A stretch of DNA of 64,000 nucleotides from Porphyromonas sp. GTDB lineage: Bacteria; Bacteroidota; Bacteroidia; Bacteroidales; Porphyromonadaceae. Below are positions 8,996-17,904 of this stretch, in pieces; the first letter of the stretch is position 1, and every line of letters starts with the position of its first letter. Location: NCBI GenBank assembly GCA_022772085.1, contig JALFBN010000017.1:1-64000 (forward strand), written 5' to 3'. A program made the translations under genes and the position numbers. The notes under the pieces were generated by a model that worked only from the letters and a program-made list of their open reading frames with translations, was not told where the DNA came from and ran no database searches.

Positions 8996-10081
8996 TTACT
9001 TGCGGTTGATAATACGTTCTTTGAGGGCATCAAGCACTTCATCCGGAGAGAAGAGCATACCACCCATACGGCCATAGTGAGCCACAGGGACGCGACCTTC
9101 GGCAGCGAGGCGAACATCTTCTACCATCTGACCAGCGTTAAGCTCAACAGAGAGGAATCCCTTAACCTGCTTGCTTAGGCGGGTAATTTCGTCATAAGCA
9201 AATGGCCAAAGAGTGATGGGGCGGAGAAGACCAACCTTGATACCACTTTCACGAGCGATCTGAACCACCTTTTGGCAGATACGGGCAGACGAACCAAAAG
9301 CGACGAGTACGTAGTCGGCATCGTCGGTCATATATTCTTCGAAGCGGACTTCATTCTTAGCGATCTCGGCATACTTAGCTTGGAAGCGTTCGTTGTTTTG
9401 CTCCATCACAGCAGAATCAAGTTCTAGAGAAGTGATAATGCGACGCTTACCACCCGTAGCACCCGTGGTAGCCCAAGGGCATTGCTCTTTGATTTCGGCA
9501 TCGGTACGACGAGGCTTGAAGTCGGGGAGGACTACCTTTTCCATCATCTGACCAATGATTCCATCGGCGAGCATCATAACAGGGTTGCGGTATTTGAATG
9601 CAAGCTCAATACCTTGGTCTACGAAGTCTACCATCTCTTGTACCGAATTAGGAGCAAGCACAATGAGATGATAGTCACCATGACCACCTCCCTTAGTAGC
9701 CTGAAAGTAATCTGCCTGACTAGGTTGGATGGTACCAAGACCAGGGCCTCCACGCATTACATTTACAATAAGGCAAGGGAGCTCAGCACCTGCGAGATAA
9801 CTAAGTCCTTCCGCCATAAGGCTAACACCGGGGCTTGAAGAAGAGGTCATTACCTTTTTACCCGCACCGGCACCACCGTAAACCATATTGATTGAAGAGA
9901 CTTCACTTTCTGCCTGAAGCACAACCATCCCGGTGGTATCTTCTGGATTTTCTGCAGTAAGCGTCTCTAGTACTTCTGACTGAGGAGTAATAGGATAGCC
10001 AAAGTAGCCATCCATACCTGCACGAATAGCGGCATGGGCAAGAGCCTCATTGCCTTTCATCAGTTTTATTTCTGCTGCCAT
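8996..10081 (-). CDS. korA: 2-oxoacid:ferredoxin oxidoreductase, alpha subunit
   Basis: 361 aa, typical for the separate alpha subunit. It begins with the POR N-terminal domain: IKLMKGNEALAHAAIRAG, then GYPITPQSEVLE, which positions the substrate carboxylate. MTSSSSPGVSLMAEGLSYLAG and RGGPGLGTIQPSQADYFQ are conserved family blocks. The C-terminal part (VLVAFGSSARICQKVV and GLLRPITLWPF) is the POR domain II. It follows the ferredoxin gene by 20 nt. Catalyses CoA-dependent oxidative decarboxylation of a 2-oxoacid, probably 2-oxoglutarate, in amino-acid fermentation. Confidence 0.9.
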   Translation of the reverse strand: MAAEIKLMKGNEALAHAAIRAGMDGYFGYPITPQSEVLETLTAENPEDTTGMVVLQAESEVSSINMVYGGAGAGKKVMTSSSSPGVSLMAEGLSYLAGAELPCLIVNVMRGGPGLGTIQPSQADYFQATKGGGHGDYHLIVLAPNSVQEMVDFVDQGIELAFKYRNPVMMLADGIIGQMMEKVVLPDFKPRRTDAEIKEQCPWATTGATGGKRRIITSLELDSAVMEQNNERFQAKYAEIAKNEVRFEEYMTDDADYVLVAFGSSARICQKVVQIARESGIKVGLLRPITLWPFAYDEITRLSKQVKGFLSVELNAGQMVEDVRLAAEGRVPVAHYGRMGGMLFSPDEVLDALKERIINRK

Positions 10082-10101
10082 ATTTCTTTGTTGTCCTTAG
10101 C

Positions 10102-10332
10102 TTATTTCTGAGTTACTTTATACACTGTGATGCAACCATCGGGGCATACCATACCGCAGCTGGTGCAGCCAATACAAGCCTCGGGGTTACTCATATAACA
10201 GTAGTGATATCCCTTGTCATTCATCTCATCGGGATGCAAGCTAATCGCCTGCGTAGGGCAAGCTACAACGCAGAGATTACAACCTTTACAACGCTGCTGA
10301 TTTACAACAACAGCTCCTCTAACTTTCGCCAT
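10102..10332 (-). CDS. korD: 2-oxoacid:ferredoxin oxidoreductase, ferredoxin-like delta subunit
   Basis: 76 aa with two [4Fe-4S] motifs: CKGCNLCVVACP (about 15-26) and CIGCTSCGMVCP (about 52-63). It is the electron-carrying subunit of four-subunit 2-oxoacid oxidoreductases and the first gene of the operon. The start MAKVRGAVVV is the only Met upstream of the first cluster. The leader is about 165 nt long and begins with a strong stem (see 10410-10497). Confidence 0.88.
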   Translation of the reverse strand: MAKVRGAVVVNQQRCKGCNLCVVACPTQAISLHPDEMNDKGYHYCYMSNPEACIGCTSCGMVCPDGCITVYKVTQK

Positions 10333-10409
10333 TATCTATCTGTCTATTAGAATTATACGTTCGTCTCTTTATTATTATTTCCTATATACACACATCTACT
10401 TTTGTATCA

Positions 10410-10497
10410 CCGATAAGGGACTTGGGTCTATCGTGGTCATTCCGCACATAGGGGAGGATTTGCAGAAATGCTCGCTCCTCGCGCTCTCCCTTATCAG
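10410..10497 (-). promoter_or_regulatory. Structured 5' leader of the kor operon
   Basis: On the minus strand an 11-bp stem closes an 88-nt element. CTGATAAGGGA (10487-10497) pairs with TCCCTTATCGG (10410-10420), with one G-U pair. Inside are smaller stems (GAGGA/TCCTC with GCA/TGC at its tip, and GTG/CAC). The stem begins almost exactly at the start site predicted from the TACCTTTG element at 10503-10510. It could be a 5' stabilising structure or a ligand-binding RNA. I match it to no riboswitch class. The remaining gene-free sequence (10511-10777) shows nothing else convincing. Confidence 0.5.
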
Positions 10498-10502
10498 CAC
10501 TC

Positions 10503-10510
10503 CAAAGGTA
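10503..10510 (-). promoter_or_regulatory. Promoter -7 element of the kor operon
   Basis: Minus-strand TACCTTTG; predicted transcript start near 10497. No clear TTTG box at the usual distance upstream. The nearest consensus element before the ferredoxin gene. Confidence 0.5.
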
Positions 10511-10777
10511 CAACTAAAATCCAACATATACCTACTTAATGCGATAAAGAATGCAAACAAGAGGGAGATTTATCCACAGAATACTCTAAAAAGCACAACA
10601 CTTTTACACTTCAATCCAACTAAAGCTGTGATAATAGGCTTTTTGTCCCGCAAAATCCACATAAAAAAAATTGCTTGGGAGATAGGATACCCCAAAGGAC
10701 ACGTTCCCCCACGAACAACCGAAAAAAGCTCCAACCTCTAACGATAAGTAGCTAAAGATTAAAGATCTGAAACTCCT

Positions 10778-11848
10778 CTACTGATTTTGAGAAAGATCTT
10801 TATGGACTAAGACAAACTGTGCCACGACAGGAAGGTGATCACTCACCCCTCCTATATAGGAATGTCCCCCGTAGGTTCGTTTGGGAGACAGTGCCCCATC
10901 AGCATCTTGTTGCATCCAGCGACGCACTACGACGGAGCGTGTGCTCTCCCATAGGTAGGATATCGGTGCCATCGGCAGAAGCATACTACCACTGACGATC
11001 ATACGGTCAATCTGCTGCCATACTCCGCGATAGCGATAACTACCGGGGATCACGCCCGAAGGGATCAAGGAAGTCAAATCGTACATAAGATCCCGACGAT
11101 AGGCCGTCCGACGAGAAACTAACGGATGCGCCCACACACGTGTCACACGATCTCTAGGAGTAGAATTAAAATCTCCCATCACTAAAATAGAGGCTTCCGG
11201 ATCTCGGTGTAGGATGCTGTCGCATTTGGCTTGCAAGACAGAGACCACATCTTGTCGCTTACGATCGGAAATCAGCCGTCCCTCCCGTCGAGAGGGCAGA
11301 TGCACTACCATCACATCCAACGGAGTTCCATTGTAAAAATGCCCATGAACATGCAGGATATTACGAGAGTGGGTATTGGGGCTGTGCGGAAAGTCTACCC
11401 GAAACTCCTCTACCCGATCAGGACGAAACAGATCTTTGATATAGAGCAGAGCCACATCAATTCCCCGTTCGTCGGGACTATGTGTAATGGCGTATTCATA
11501 TCCTCTCGCCCCAAGTGGAGTACTATGGAGAAGGTCATCCATAACCACCTCGTTCTCCACCTCCACAAGCCCTACTAAGAGCGGCCAACCGACACCACCC
11601 ACATCACTAATCACCTCTCCAATATTACGGAGTTTACGCAAGTAGCGCTCTCGAGTCCATTCATTAGCTCCATCGGGCAGAAATTCGTAATCATTCTTGC
11701 CCTCATCGTGTCTGGTATCAAAGAGGTTTTCTACGTTAAAGGTCATCACCTTAATCCGCTCTCCTCGTACTTTTACTGTAGGTTTTGCCATAAGAATCAG
11801 CAGACAAAGCACACACATGCGAATCGCTTGTTGGTTCGTATGTATCAT
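10778..11848 (-). CDS. Secreted endonuclease/exonuclease/phosphatase-family protein
   Basis: About 356 aa from MIHTNQQ (11848). The further upstream Met at 11869 is only about 5 nt from the transcript start implied by the promoter at 11881-11888, so 11848 is preferred. A hydrophobic leader (MCVLCLLILMAKP) precedes the EEP domain: VMTFNVENLF, LVGLVEVEN (metal-binding Glu), LVMGDFNSTP (catalytic Asp and Asn) and the final GVSDHLPVVAQF. Family members hydrolyse phosphodiesters; being exported it may be an extracellular nuclease or a phosphatase. Monocistronic. Confidence 0.75.
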   Translation of the reverse strand: MIHTNQQAIRMCVLCLLILMAKPTVKVRGERIKVMTFNVENLFDTRHDEGKNDYEFLPDGANEWTRERYLRKLRNIGEVISDVGGVGWPLLVGLVEVENEVVMDDLLHSTPLGARGYEYAITHSPDERGIDVALLYIKDLFRPDRVEEFRVDFPHSPNTHSRNILHVHGHFYNGTPLDVMVVHLPSRREGRLISDRKRQDVVSVLQAKCDSILHRDPEASILVMGDFNSTPRDRVTRVWAHPLVSRRTAYRRDLMYDLTSLIPSGVIPGSYRYRGVWQQIDRMIVSGSMLLPMAPISYLWESTRSVVVRRWMQQDADGALSPKRTYGGHSYIGGVSDHLPVVAQFVLVHKDLSQNQ

Positions 11849-11880
11849 GATTTTGTTCTTATTCGTCATTTATTCTTTTG

Positions 11881-11888
11881 CAAAGGTA
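11881..11888 (-). promoter_or_regulatory. Promoter -7 element of the secreted EEP gene
   Basis: Minus-strand TACCTTTG; predicted start near 11875 leaves a leader of about 26 nt to the ATG at 11848. The remaining intergenic sequence to 12116 shows nothing I can name. Confidence 0.5.
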
Positions 11889-12116
11889 CGCATTGAGAGG
11901 AATTGGAGGATGGAAAATGCATATCACAAGATCTACACTCCCCCTCAGCAGGTCATAAGAAAAAATTGCCCCATTCAGCCAGAGATTCACAGGAAGAATT
12001 TCATGCAAATAAAGGGCAGAGAAAAGAGAGCTTCCCTAGAGGGATAGAAATACCACCGATCAGAAAAAAACAAAGTAGAAGAAAAACATGATATTTACGG
12101 GATTTCAGATTCAGAA

Positions 12117-12154
12117 GAACCCCTCCCCCGGACTAGAGTCAAGGAGAGAGGTTC
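12117..12154 (-). terminator. Possible terminator of the TonB receptor gene
   Basis: Stem of about 12 bp with two or three G-T pairs, GAACC at one end and GGTTC at the other, 37 nt after the receptor stop. Only a short pyrimidine run (TTCT) follows on the minus strand, so termination strength is uncertain. Confidence 0.4.
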
Positions 12155-12190
12155 TATACATGATCAGGATTAAAATCCTGGTCTATACGT

Positions 12191-14929
12191 TTAGAAGTTC
12201 ACACGCATACCCATTTGCCAGGTACGTCCGAAGCCATACCATACAAGCGCATCTTCGCCCGTGAGCACATTCTTGTCATCGACCTTGCTACCATCGGTTG
12301 CATCAGCGATGTACTTCGTATTGAAGAGGTTGTTCACACCACCAAAGATCGTTGCACTCATACCCTTGTAAAGCTCAAAGTTGTAGCTTGCGGAGAGGTC
12401 CACGATAGAGTAGTTAGGCATCTTCCAAGAGTCACCTTTGAAGACCTCAAGTTCTCCTGTTTTCTTATTCTTGGAAAGACGATTGGTAGGCTCAAAGTCT
12501 GCAAAGTTTTTACCAAAATAGTTGAAGTTCCCACGCAGGTGTAGACGAGGGAACATCTCCCAATCAAAACCCAAAGCTGCCGTAACCTGAGCCGAATTAC
12601 CTACATGTACTCCATTGAGGTCGATTCGGCCTTCTCCCAAGAACTCCTGTGACTCGTTGTAGATGTCGTACTTGGAAACACCTCCCCAACGCCAGTCTCC
12701 CAAAGAGAGCATACCGGTAAGGCGAAGCTCCTTTGCAGGGCGATATTCCATATCAAGCTCAAGCCCCTTGTGGATAGCTGAGAGGTTACGGAAATTCCAA
12801 TACTGATTCTTTTCAAGTACACTTGTACGGCGGAGGAAGCGATCGTCCCACTTCGTAAAGTATCCATTAAAATTCAGACGGAACTCTTCATTTTGGAACC
12901 CATAACCGAGCTCTGCCGTCATAATCTTTTCATTGGTAAGGTGTCTATTCACCTGCGTTGAATAGTTCAAGAAGGCACCGGCAAACTTGGGAGCTCTAGT
13001 GAAATATCCGGCATTGATGAAGAAATTGTTATAGTCAAGGAACTTGTACGAAGCCCCTGCCTTGATGCTCCAGGGCATGAGATTAACGCGGTCGCTAGCT
13101 GTACGCTTTACAAACTCTTCGCCGTAGAGCGGATTCTTGAGGAAGTTGGCATGGTTAGCCACGCTATAACCATCGGGTACGAGATAACGATACCCTTCGT
13201 AGGTCACAGACCCCGAGAGGAATGCATCAAACACGTCGCTCGTGAATTCACCTTGAGCAAATACACCGGCCCATACGACCTCGCCCAAATTATGGTAGTC
13301 ATATTTATCTCCCTTACCAAGTTCCTTCTTACCATTATTTAGCTGAGATTGGAATTGAAGGCTTTGGAAGTTCTGACCACCCAAGAGGCTATAAATTTCT
13401 TTGTAGTGATCACCACGGTAGTAACGACCATCGAAACCGGCCGTCAAGGTAAAGTTATCGTCTAGGCGATTGCGATAAGAAGAGAGTAGACCGAACCATT
13501 TGTGGTTGTTCACACTATTACCAAGAATTACCTTGGAACCATTATCTCCATTAGCGGCATTGGCAGCATACACAGCTTCCCAATCAATCAAACCATCAGG
13601 AGTAGATTTGAAGTTGGTGGGGTTAGGACCAATAATGTTGCCATCCTTATCCCTGATTACCTGATATGAACGTTTCCCCTTATAGGTCTCAACCCAATTA
13701 GAGTAGTAGCCGTTTTTATCTCTAATACCGTCCACACGACGACCGCCACCCGATGCAATAGAAGCATAGAGAGCCGTGCTCAACGAAGAGCGATCATTGA
13801 TCGTCCAATAGTGGTTGAGCGAAAGTTGGGGTTTATGATAGTAGTTATAACGAGGCGTGAGCACTTTACCATCGAGGTAACCGTACTCCAAATTCATACG
13901 CGTACCGTCAGGATGCTCTTCGTATTGCGACTGCAAATGGCGAGCGGAACGCTGGTTGTGCCATTGGGGAGCACCAAATGCCGTAAATGAGAGCGTATGC
14001 GCCTCATCAATCTTCTTTGAAATATTAAGGAAATAGCTATATCCACGGAAGTCTGTTGCCTTCACATAGCCATCACCGTAAGAGGTGTTACCTGAAGCCG
14101 TAACAGCCCAACCATTATCCATAAGACCTGTAGAAACGTTAAATCCATATTTTACATAGCCATCATTACCAATGCCCATGAAGACGTTTCCACCCTTTTT
14201 AGCATCCGTGTTCTTGGTTACAATGTTGATTGTACCTCCAACTGATGAGATACCCAAACGAGAAGCACCGAGACCGCGTTGCACCTGAACAAGAGAAGAT
14301 ACGTCGGTAAGACCTACCCAGTTGCTCCAGTAGACCTTTCCTCCTTCCATGTCGTTTACGGGCACTCCGTTGATCAATACCCCAAGGTTATCGGTATCGA
14401 AACCTCGCATCATAATGCGAGAGTCTCCAAATCCTCCTCCTGAACGCGTCACGTATACCGAAGGAGTTGATTTGAGCAACTCGGGAAATTCCGTATTGAA
14501 AGCCTTAGCCTCTATTTGCTTGAGCGAAATGTTGCTCACGGGTACAGGGACCTTACGATCTTTGGGTACCACGGAAGCAATTACCTCTACCTGACCCAAG
14601 CTAACGGCATCGGGAGTAAGCATAATACGACCAAGGTCTACCTTCTTGGCACCTGCCTCAAGCTTATCGACAACAAGCTGGTTGTAACCCACGCTACGGA
14701 TCGTGATCTTGGCGCGGTTGGGTACGTCTATACGGAATTTTCCATCCAAGTCAGTCGTTACCCCTTTGAGGGTTGCACCTTGACCTGTGGTTACCGAAGC
14801 CCCAATGATAGGAGCGTTACTCTCTGAGTCCCATACCTGACCGGTCACAACGACTTGGGCAAAGGAGACTCCTACGCCTGCGATCGTAAGCACGAGAGCG
14901 CAGAGCAAACGGAATACATTTTGTCTCAT
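12191..14929 (-). CDS. TonB-dependent outer-membrane receptor with carboxypeptidase-like N-terminal domain
   Basis: 912 aa from MRQNVFRL (14929). The upstream Met at 14971 lies inside the promoter element, so it is excluded. Signal peptide (cleavage near VSFAQ), then a carboxypeptidase regulatory-like domain at about 22-110 (VTGQVWDSESNAPIIGASV). The plug domain follows (TPSVYVTRSGGG, IMMRGFDTDNLGVLINGVPV, GASRLGISSVGGTINIVTK), then a beta barrel ending in WYGFGRTWQMGMRVNF with the aromatic C-terminal residue. No SusD partner adjoins. Substrate unknown: a metal chelate, peptide or cofactor is possible. It sits between the kor and 4-hydroxybutyrate operons but has its own promoter. Confidence 0.9.
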   Translation of the reverse strand: MRQNVFRLLCALVLTIAGVGVSFAQVVVTGQVWDSESNAPIIGASVTTGQGATLKGVTTDLDGKFRIDVPNRAKITIRSVGYNQLVVDKLEAGAKKVDLGRIMLTPDAVSLGQVEVIASVVPKDRKVPVPVSNISLKQIEAKAFNTEFPELLKSTPSVYVTRSGGGFGDSRIMMRGFDTDNLGVLINGVPVNDMEGGKVYWSNWVGLTDVSSLVQVQRGLGASRLGISSVGGTINIVTKNTDAKKGGNVFMGIGNDGYVKYGFNVSTGLMDNGWAVTASGNTSYGDGYVKATDFRGYSYFLNISKKIDEAHTLSFTAFGAPQWHNQRSARHLQSQYEEHPDGTRMNLEYGYLDGKVLTPRYNYYHKPQLSLNHYWTINDRSSLSTALYASIASGGGRRVDGIRDKNGYYSNWVETYKGKRSYQVIRDKDGNIIGPNPTNFKSTPDGLIDWEAVYAANAANGDNGSKVILGNSVNNHKWFGLLSSYRNRLDDNFTLTAGFDGRYYRGDHYKEIYSLLGGQNFQSLQFQSQLNNGKKELGKGDKYDYHNLGEVVWAGVFAQGEFTSDVFDAFLSGSVTYEGYRYLVPDGYSVANHANFLKNPLYGEEFVKRTASDRVNLMPWSIKAGASYKFLDYNNFFINAGYFTRAPKFAGAFLNYSTQVNRHLTNEKIMTAELGYGFQNEEFRLNFNGYFTKWDDRFLRRTSVLEKNQYWNFRNLSAIHKGLELDMEYRPAKELRLTGMLSLGDWRWGGVSKYDIYNESQEFLGEGRIDLNGVHVGNSAQVTAALGFDWEMFPRLHLRGNFNYFGKNFADFEPTNRLSKNKKTGELEVFKGDSWKMPNYSIVDLSASYNFELYKGMSATIFGGVNNLFNTKYIADATDGSKVDDKNVLTGEDALVWYGFGRTWQMGMRVNF

Positions 14930-14970
14930 AGTTTCGCTTTTTCTATGCGTTCTTAAATTCTTTACGGGCA

Positions 14971-14978
14971 CAAAGATA
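14971..14978 (-). promoter_or_regulatory. Promoter -7 element of the TonB receptor gene
   Basis: Minus-strand TATCTTTG; start near 14965, leader about 36 nt to the ATG at 14929. It decides the start codon because the longer frame would begin inside it. The stretch 14979-15253 holds no gene I can support. Confidence 0.55.
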
Positions 14979-15253
14979 TTCCCTTTTTACCACATATCAT
15001 TCATTATTAAGAGAATAGATCAAAACAGATCCGAGTAGAAGAGATTCGATTCATCTCAAAAGCGATCTGGAACGTCAGTATTCGAAGCAAAGGCAATACA
15101 CTATGCCGGCATCATCTTTAAGAAAAGATCATTTTGACATAATAAGGGTAGTCTTTAACCTATTTGATAAAAAAGGAAAAGCCCTTTGACAAGACACCTC
15201 TCCCCTCCCTCTAACACCTAATGTCCAACAGCTGATAAAAAAACTCGTCCTTC

Positions 15254-15294
15254 TAAAAAAAAGAAGCCACTCTCCTCTACGAGGGAGTGACTTC
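15254..15294 (-). terminator. Terminator of the 4-hydroxybutyrate operon
   Basis: A near-perfect stem of about 14 bp (GAAG...CTTC ends, 15263-15294) with a three-base loop. On the minus strand eight T follow. It lies about 75 nt past the sucD stop. Strong intrinsic terminator. Confidence 0.88.
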
Positions 15295-15370
15295 CTCTAC
15301 ATATCTATGGGAATAACTGAGGGGAGCGCGTCTAGATCACACCACCACAGAAATCCCTATTGGGAACATC

Positions 15371-16729
15371 TTAGAGTTCCCAGATTTCTTGGTCATTGGG
15401 CACCTTGATCGCAGGATTCAGAGGAGCGATGCGAGATATGTTCATGAGGTGCTTGTAGGTAAAGTTCTCAGAAATTGAATTGTTACCCCAAGAACCGCAA
15501 CCCAACGTATTGGTTACGTTAAGACCATTTTGGATGTGACCGCCGGCCGTCGTTGCACTAGGTGCATTAACAACGATACGAGAAACCGTAGCCTTAGATC
15601 CCGTGAGAATGATGTGAGCTTGGTTGTTTGAGTGGATAGCACAAGAGTGACCATTACCTTCGTTAGCGAGGTTGCGACATGCAATGTCAACACCTTCTTC
15701 GAAGTGCTTGTAGCTGAGTGCGCACATTACAGGACACATCTTTTCGCGGCAGATCACGTCTTCTTCGCCAACACCGTTAGCTTCTACGATGATAACGCGA
15801 GAGCCTTCGGGGACATTGATACCGGCCATCTTAGCAATCTTTTGAACGCCTTGACCTACAACATCTTTGTTTATGGGACCTCCATTTTGGAAAAGGAGGT
15901 CGCGCATCTTCTGACCTTCCTCTTCAGTACAGATGTAAGCCCCGCGCTTGCGAAGGGCTGCAAATACAGCATCCTTGTCCGCTTCGTTATAAATAACACT
16001 TTGCTCTCCCGTGCAGATGATACCATTATCATAAGAACGACCATAGATAACCTTTTCGGCAGCATCTTCAAAGTCGATATCGCTATCAAAAATAACTTGC
16101 ACGTTACCGGCACCAACACCGTAAGAAGGCTTACCACTAGAATAAGCACTCTTAACCATAGCCATACCACCGGTGGCAACAACGACATCCACAGCACCCA
16201 TGAGTTGTTGGGTCATTTCAATGCTGGGTTCTTCAATAACCTGTACCATACCTTCGGGTACGTTGAAAGGCTTGATCGCTTCGAGGATGAGATCTACAGC
16301 GTGCTTAGAGCATTTTTTAGAACGGGGGTGCGGAGAGATAATGATGGCGTTGCAAGTCTTCAAAGCAAAGATGATGTTACTCATGGGAGTAACAATAGGA
16401 TTGGTGGTAGGAGTAACTGCACCAACAACGCCCATAGGCTTGGCAATCTCGATCATGCCCGTACGTTCGTCAATGTTGAGGATACCTACAGATTTCTTGT
16501 CATGGAGGTTATACCAAACACCCTTAGACTTACCACGGTTCTTAGATACTTTGTCTTCGTAAACACCCATACCTGTTTCGTCTACAGCTTCACGAGCGAG
16601 CATTTCTGCATTTTCGTAGATAACCTTAGCGGCGGCACGGCAGATGTTGTCTACTGATTGCTGATTGTGAGTAGCTTGGTACTCCTTTTGGGCCTTGCGA
16701 GCAAGGGCCACCATTTCTTTGATTTCCAT
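15371..16729 (-). CDS. sucD: CoA-acylating succinate-semialdehyde dehydrogenase
   Basis: 452 aa. Reduces succinyl-CoA to succinate semialdehyde with NAD(P)H. The fold is that of EutE/AdhE-type acylating aldehyde dehydrogenases: GVVGAVTPTTNPIVTPM, ALKTCNAIIISPHPRSKKCS, and the catalytic Cys in NGIICTGEQSVI (about residue 240). The C-terminal NLANEGNGHSCAIHSNN and CGSWGNNSISENF blocks are also typical. Last gene of the operon, 50 nt after 4-hydroxybutyrate dehydrogenase. Identification as the succinyl-CoA enzyme, rather than a generic acetaldehyde dehydrogenase, rests on its four neighbours, which form the rest of the pathway. Confidence 0.9.
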   Translation of the reverse strand: MEIKEMVALARKAQKEYQATHNQQSVDNICRAAAKVIYENAEMLAREAVDETGMGVYEDKVSKNRGKSKGVWYNLHDKKSVGILNIDERTGMIEIAKPMGVVGAVTPTTNPIVTPMSNIIFALKTCNAIIISPHPRSKKCSKHAVDLILEAIKPFNVPEGMVQVIEEPSIEMTQQLMGAVDVVVATGGMAMVKSAYSSGKPSYGVGAGNVQVIFDSDIDFEDAAEKVIYGRSYDNGIICTGEQSVIYNEADKDAVFAALRKRGAYICTEEEGQKMRDLLFQNGGPINKDVVGQGVQKIAKMAGINVPEGSRVIIVEANGVGEEDVICREKMCPVMCALSYKHFEEGVDIACRNLANEGNGHSCAIHSNNQAHIILTGSKATVSRIVVNAPSATTAGGHIQNGLNVTNTLGCGSWGNNSISENFTYKHLMNISRIAPLNPAIKVPNDQEIWEL

Positions 16730-16779
16730 TGGATTTATTCTAATTGTATCGTTTATAATACGATGGATTGATTCCTAAA

Positions 16780-17895
16780 TTAAAACAAGCGATTGTAGAT
16801 ACCTTCGATCTCTTCTACACTAAAGGGTACGTAGTTATTCTTTAAGAGACGTTGTTGCGTAACAAGTACAGACTCCGCAAAGCCACGACGCTCCTCGGGC
16901 TTCATGCCATACTCTTGCAGAGGCTTGCGACTGATGAGCTGACCGAGCAAGCCGTCAAGCGCATCGTATACGTTATCTACCGTAGAGCCGAGAAGCTCTG
17001 CCAAGTGCGCTTCCAAAGGAGCAATAGCCCCCTGAGGATTCTTAGCATGATAGAGCTTAAACACCTCAGTAAAGAACTGGTAGTTAGCTTCACCGTGGGG
17101 CACATGGTAGTTACCACCTAAGGGATAAGAGAGGGCGTGAACGGCACCTACCCCGGCATTACCGAAAGCGATACCTGCCATATTAGCAGCAATAAGCATT
17201 TCGGCTGCATACTTATGACGCTCTTCGGGTGTCGTAGCGGCGATTTTTTTGAATACATCAATGATCGTATCCATAGCGGCTAGACTGAACACACGGGTAT
17301 AGGGATTGCACTTAGGAGATACATAAGCCTCTACTGCGTGGATCAGGGCATCAATAGAAGATGCGGCATAGAAGCGGAAAGGCAATCCGGCAAGAAGTTC
17401 GGGAATGATCACTGCATCATCAGCCACGATCACATCATCGGCAAGCCCCATCTTGGTATGGCGAGACTTAATCTCTGCAATAGAGATATTAGTCACTTCA
17501 CTACCCGTACCGCACGTTGTGGGGATAATCACAAGCTGACGATCCTTGATCAGAGGAATTTTGTGGTCGAAAGCATCCATTACATCGGTCAGATCTTTGA
17601 TTACAAAGAGCTTAGCGATATCGATAACCGTACCACCACCCACTGCGATAACGCGACGGAAAGTTGCACCACCGAGATCGCGAAGGATGCTATTCATCAT
17701 TTCGTCGGAGGGTTCGCCCTGTCCGTATTTCTCTTGCATAACAAAGCGGCAAGGAAGACCGAGCTTCTCCATGAAGGGTTGATAAATGAACTCATTAGTA
17801 AGAACGAGGTCATGCTCGTTCAGTTCAAATTCCTTTGCAAACTCAGCAAAAGTCTCCGAACGGTGCAACTTAGTGCTTAACTTAAATAATTGCAT
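16780..17895 (-). CDS. 4hbD: 4-hydroxybutyrate dehydrogenase (iron-type alcohol dehydrogenase)
   Basis: 371 aa. Reduces succinate semialdehyde to 4-hydroxybutyrate. Family III ADH features: GGGTVIDIAKL (nucleotide binding), IPTTCGTGSEVTN, and the metal-binding SSIDALIHAVEAYVS and HALSYPLGGNYHVPHGEAN with the two metal His. It starts 9 nt after the CoA-transferase stop, so the two are co-transcribed. The ATG is followed by QLFKLSTKLHR. Product call combines family and context. Confidence 0.9.
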   Translation of the reverse strand: MQLFKLSTKLHRSETFAEFAKEFELNEHDLVLTNEFIYQPFMEKLGLPCRFVMQEKYGQGEPSDEMMNSILRDLGGATFRRVIAVGGGTVIDIAKLFVIKDLTDVMDAFDHKIPLIKDRQLVIIPTTCGTGSEVTNISIAEIKSRHTKMGLADDVIVADDAVIIPELLAGLPFRFYAASSIDALIHAVEAYVSPKCNPYTRVFSLAAMDTIIDVFKKIAATTPEERHKYAAEMLIAANMAGIAFGNAGVGAVHALSYPLGGNYHVPHGEANYQFFTEVFKLYHAKNPQGAIAPLEAHLAELLGSTVDNVYDALDGLLGQLISRKPLQEYGMKPEERRGFAESVLVTQQRLLKNNYVPFSVEEIEGIYNRLF

Positions 17896-17904
17896 GGATT
17901 GGGT

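Noticed and set aside
10397-10404. Plus-strand TACTTTTG with a 102-codon frame behind it (10433-10741)
   Set aside because: No TTTG box, the frame shows no protein-like features, and the area is the kor leader and promoter on the other strand.
10570-10578. Perfect DnaA box TTATCCACA
   Set aside because: Single copy with no neighbouring boxes or dnaA/oriC genes; chance occurrence is likely.
15632-16657. 341-codon plus-strand frame
   Set aside because: Fully antisense to sucD, which has all catalytic motifs; a codon-bias shadow.
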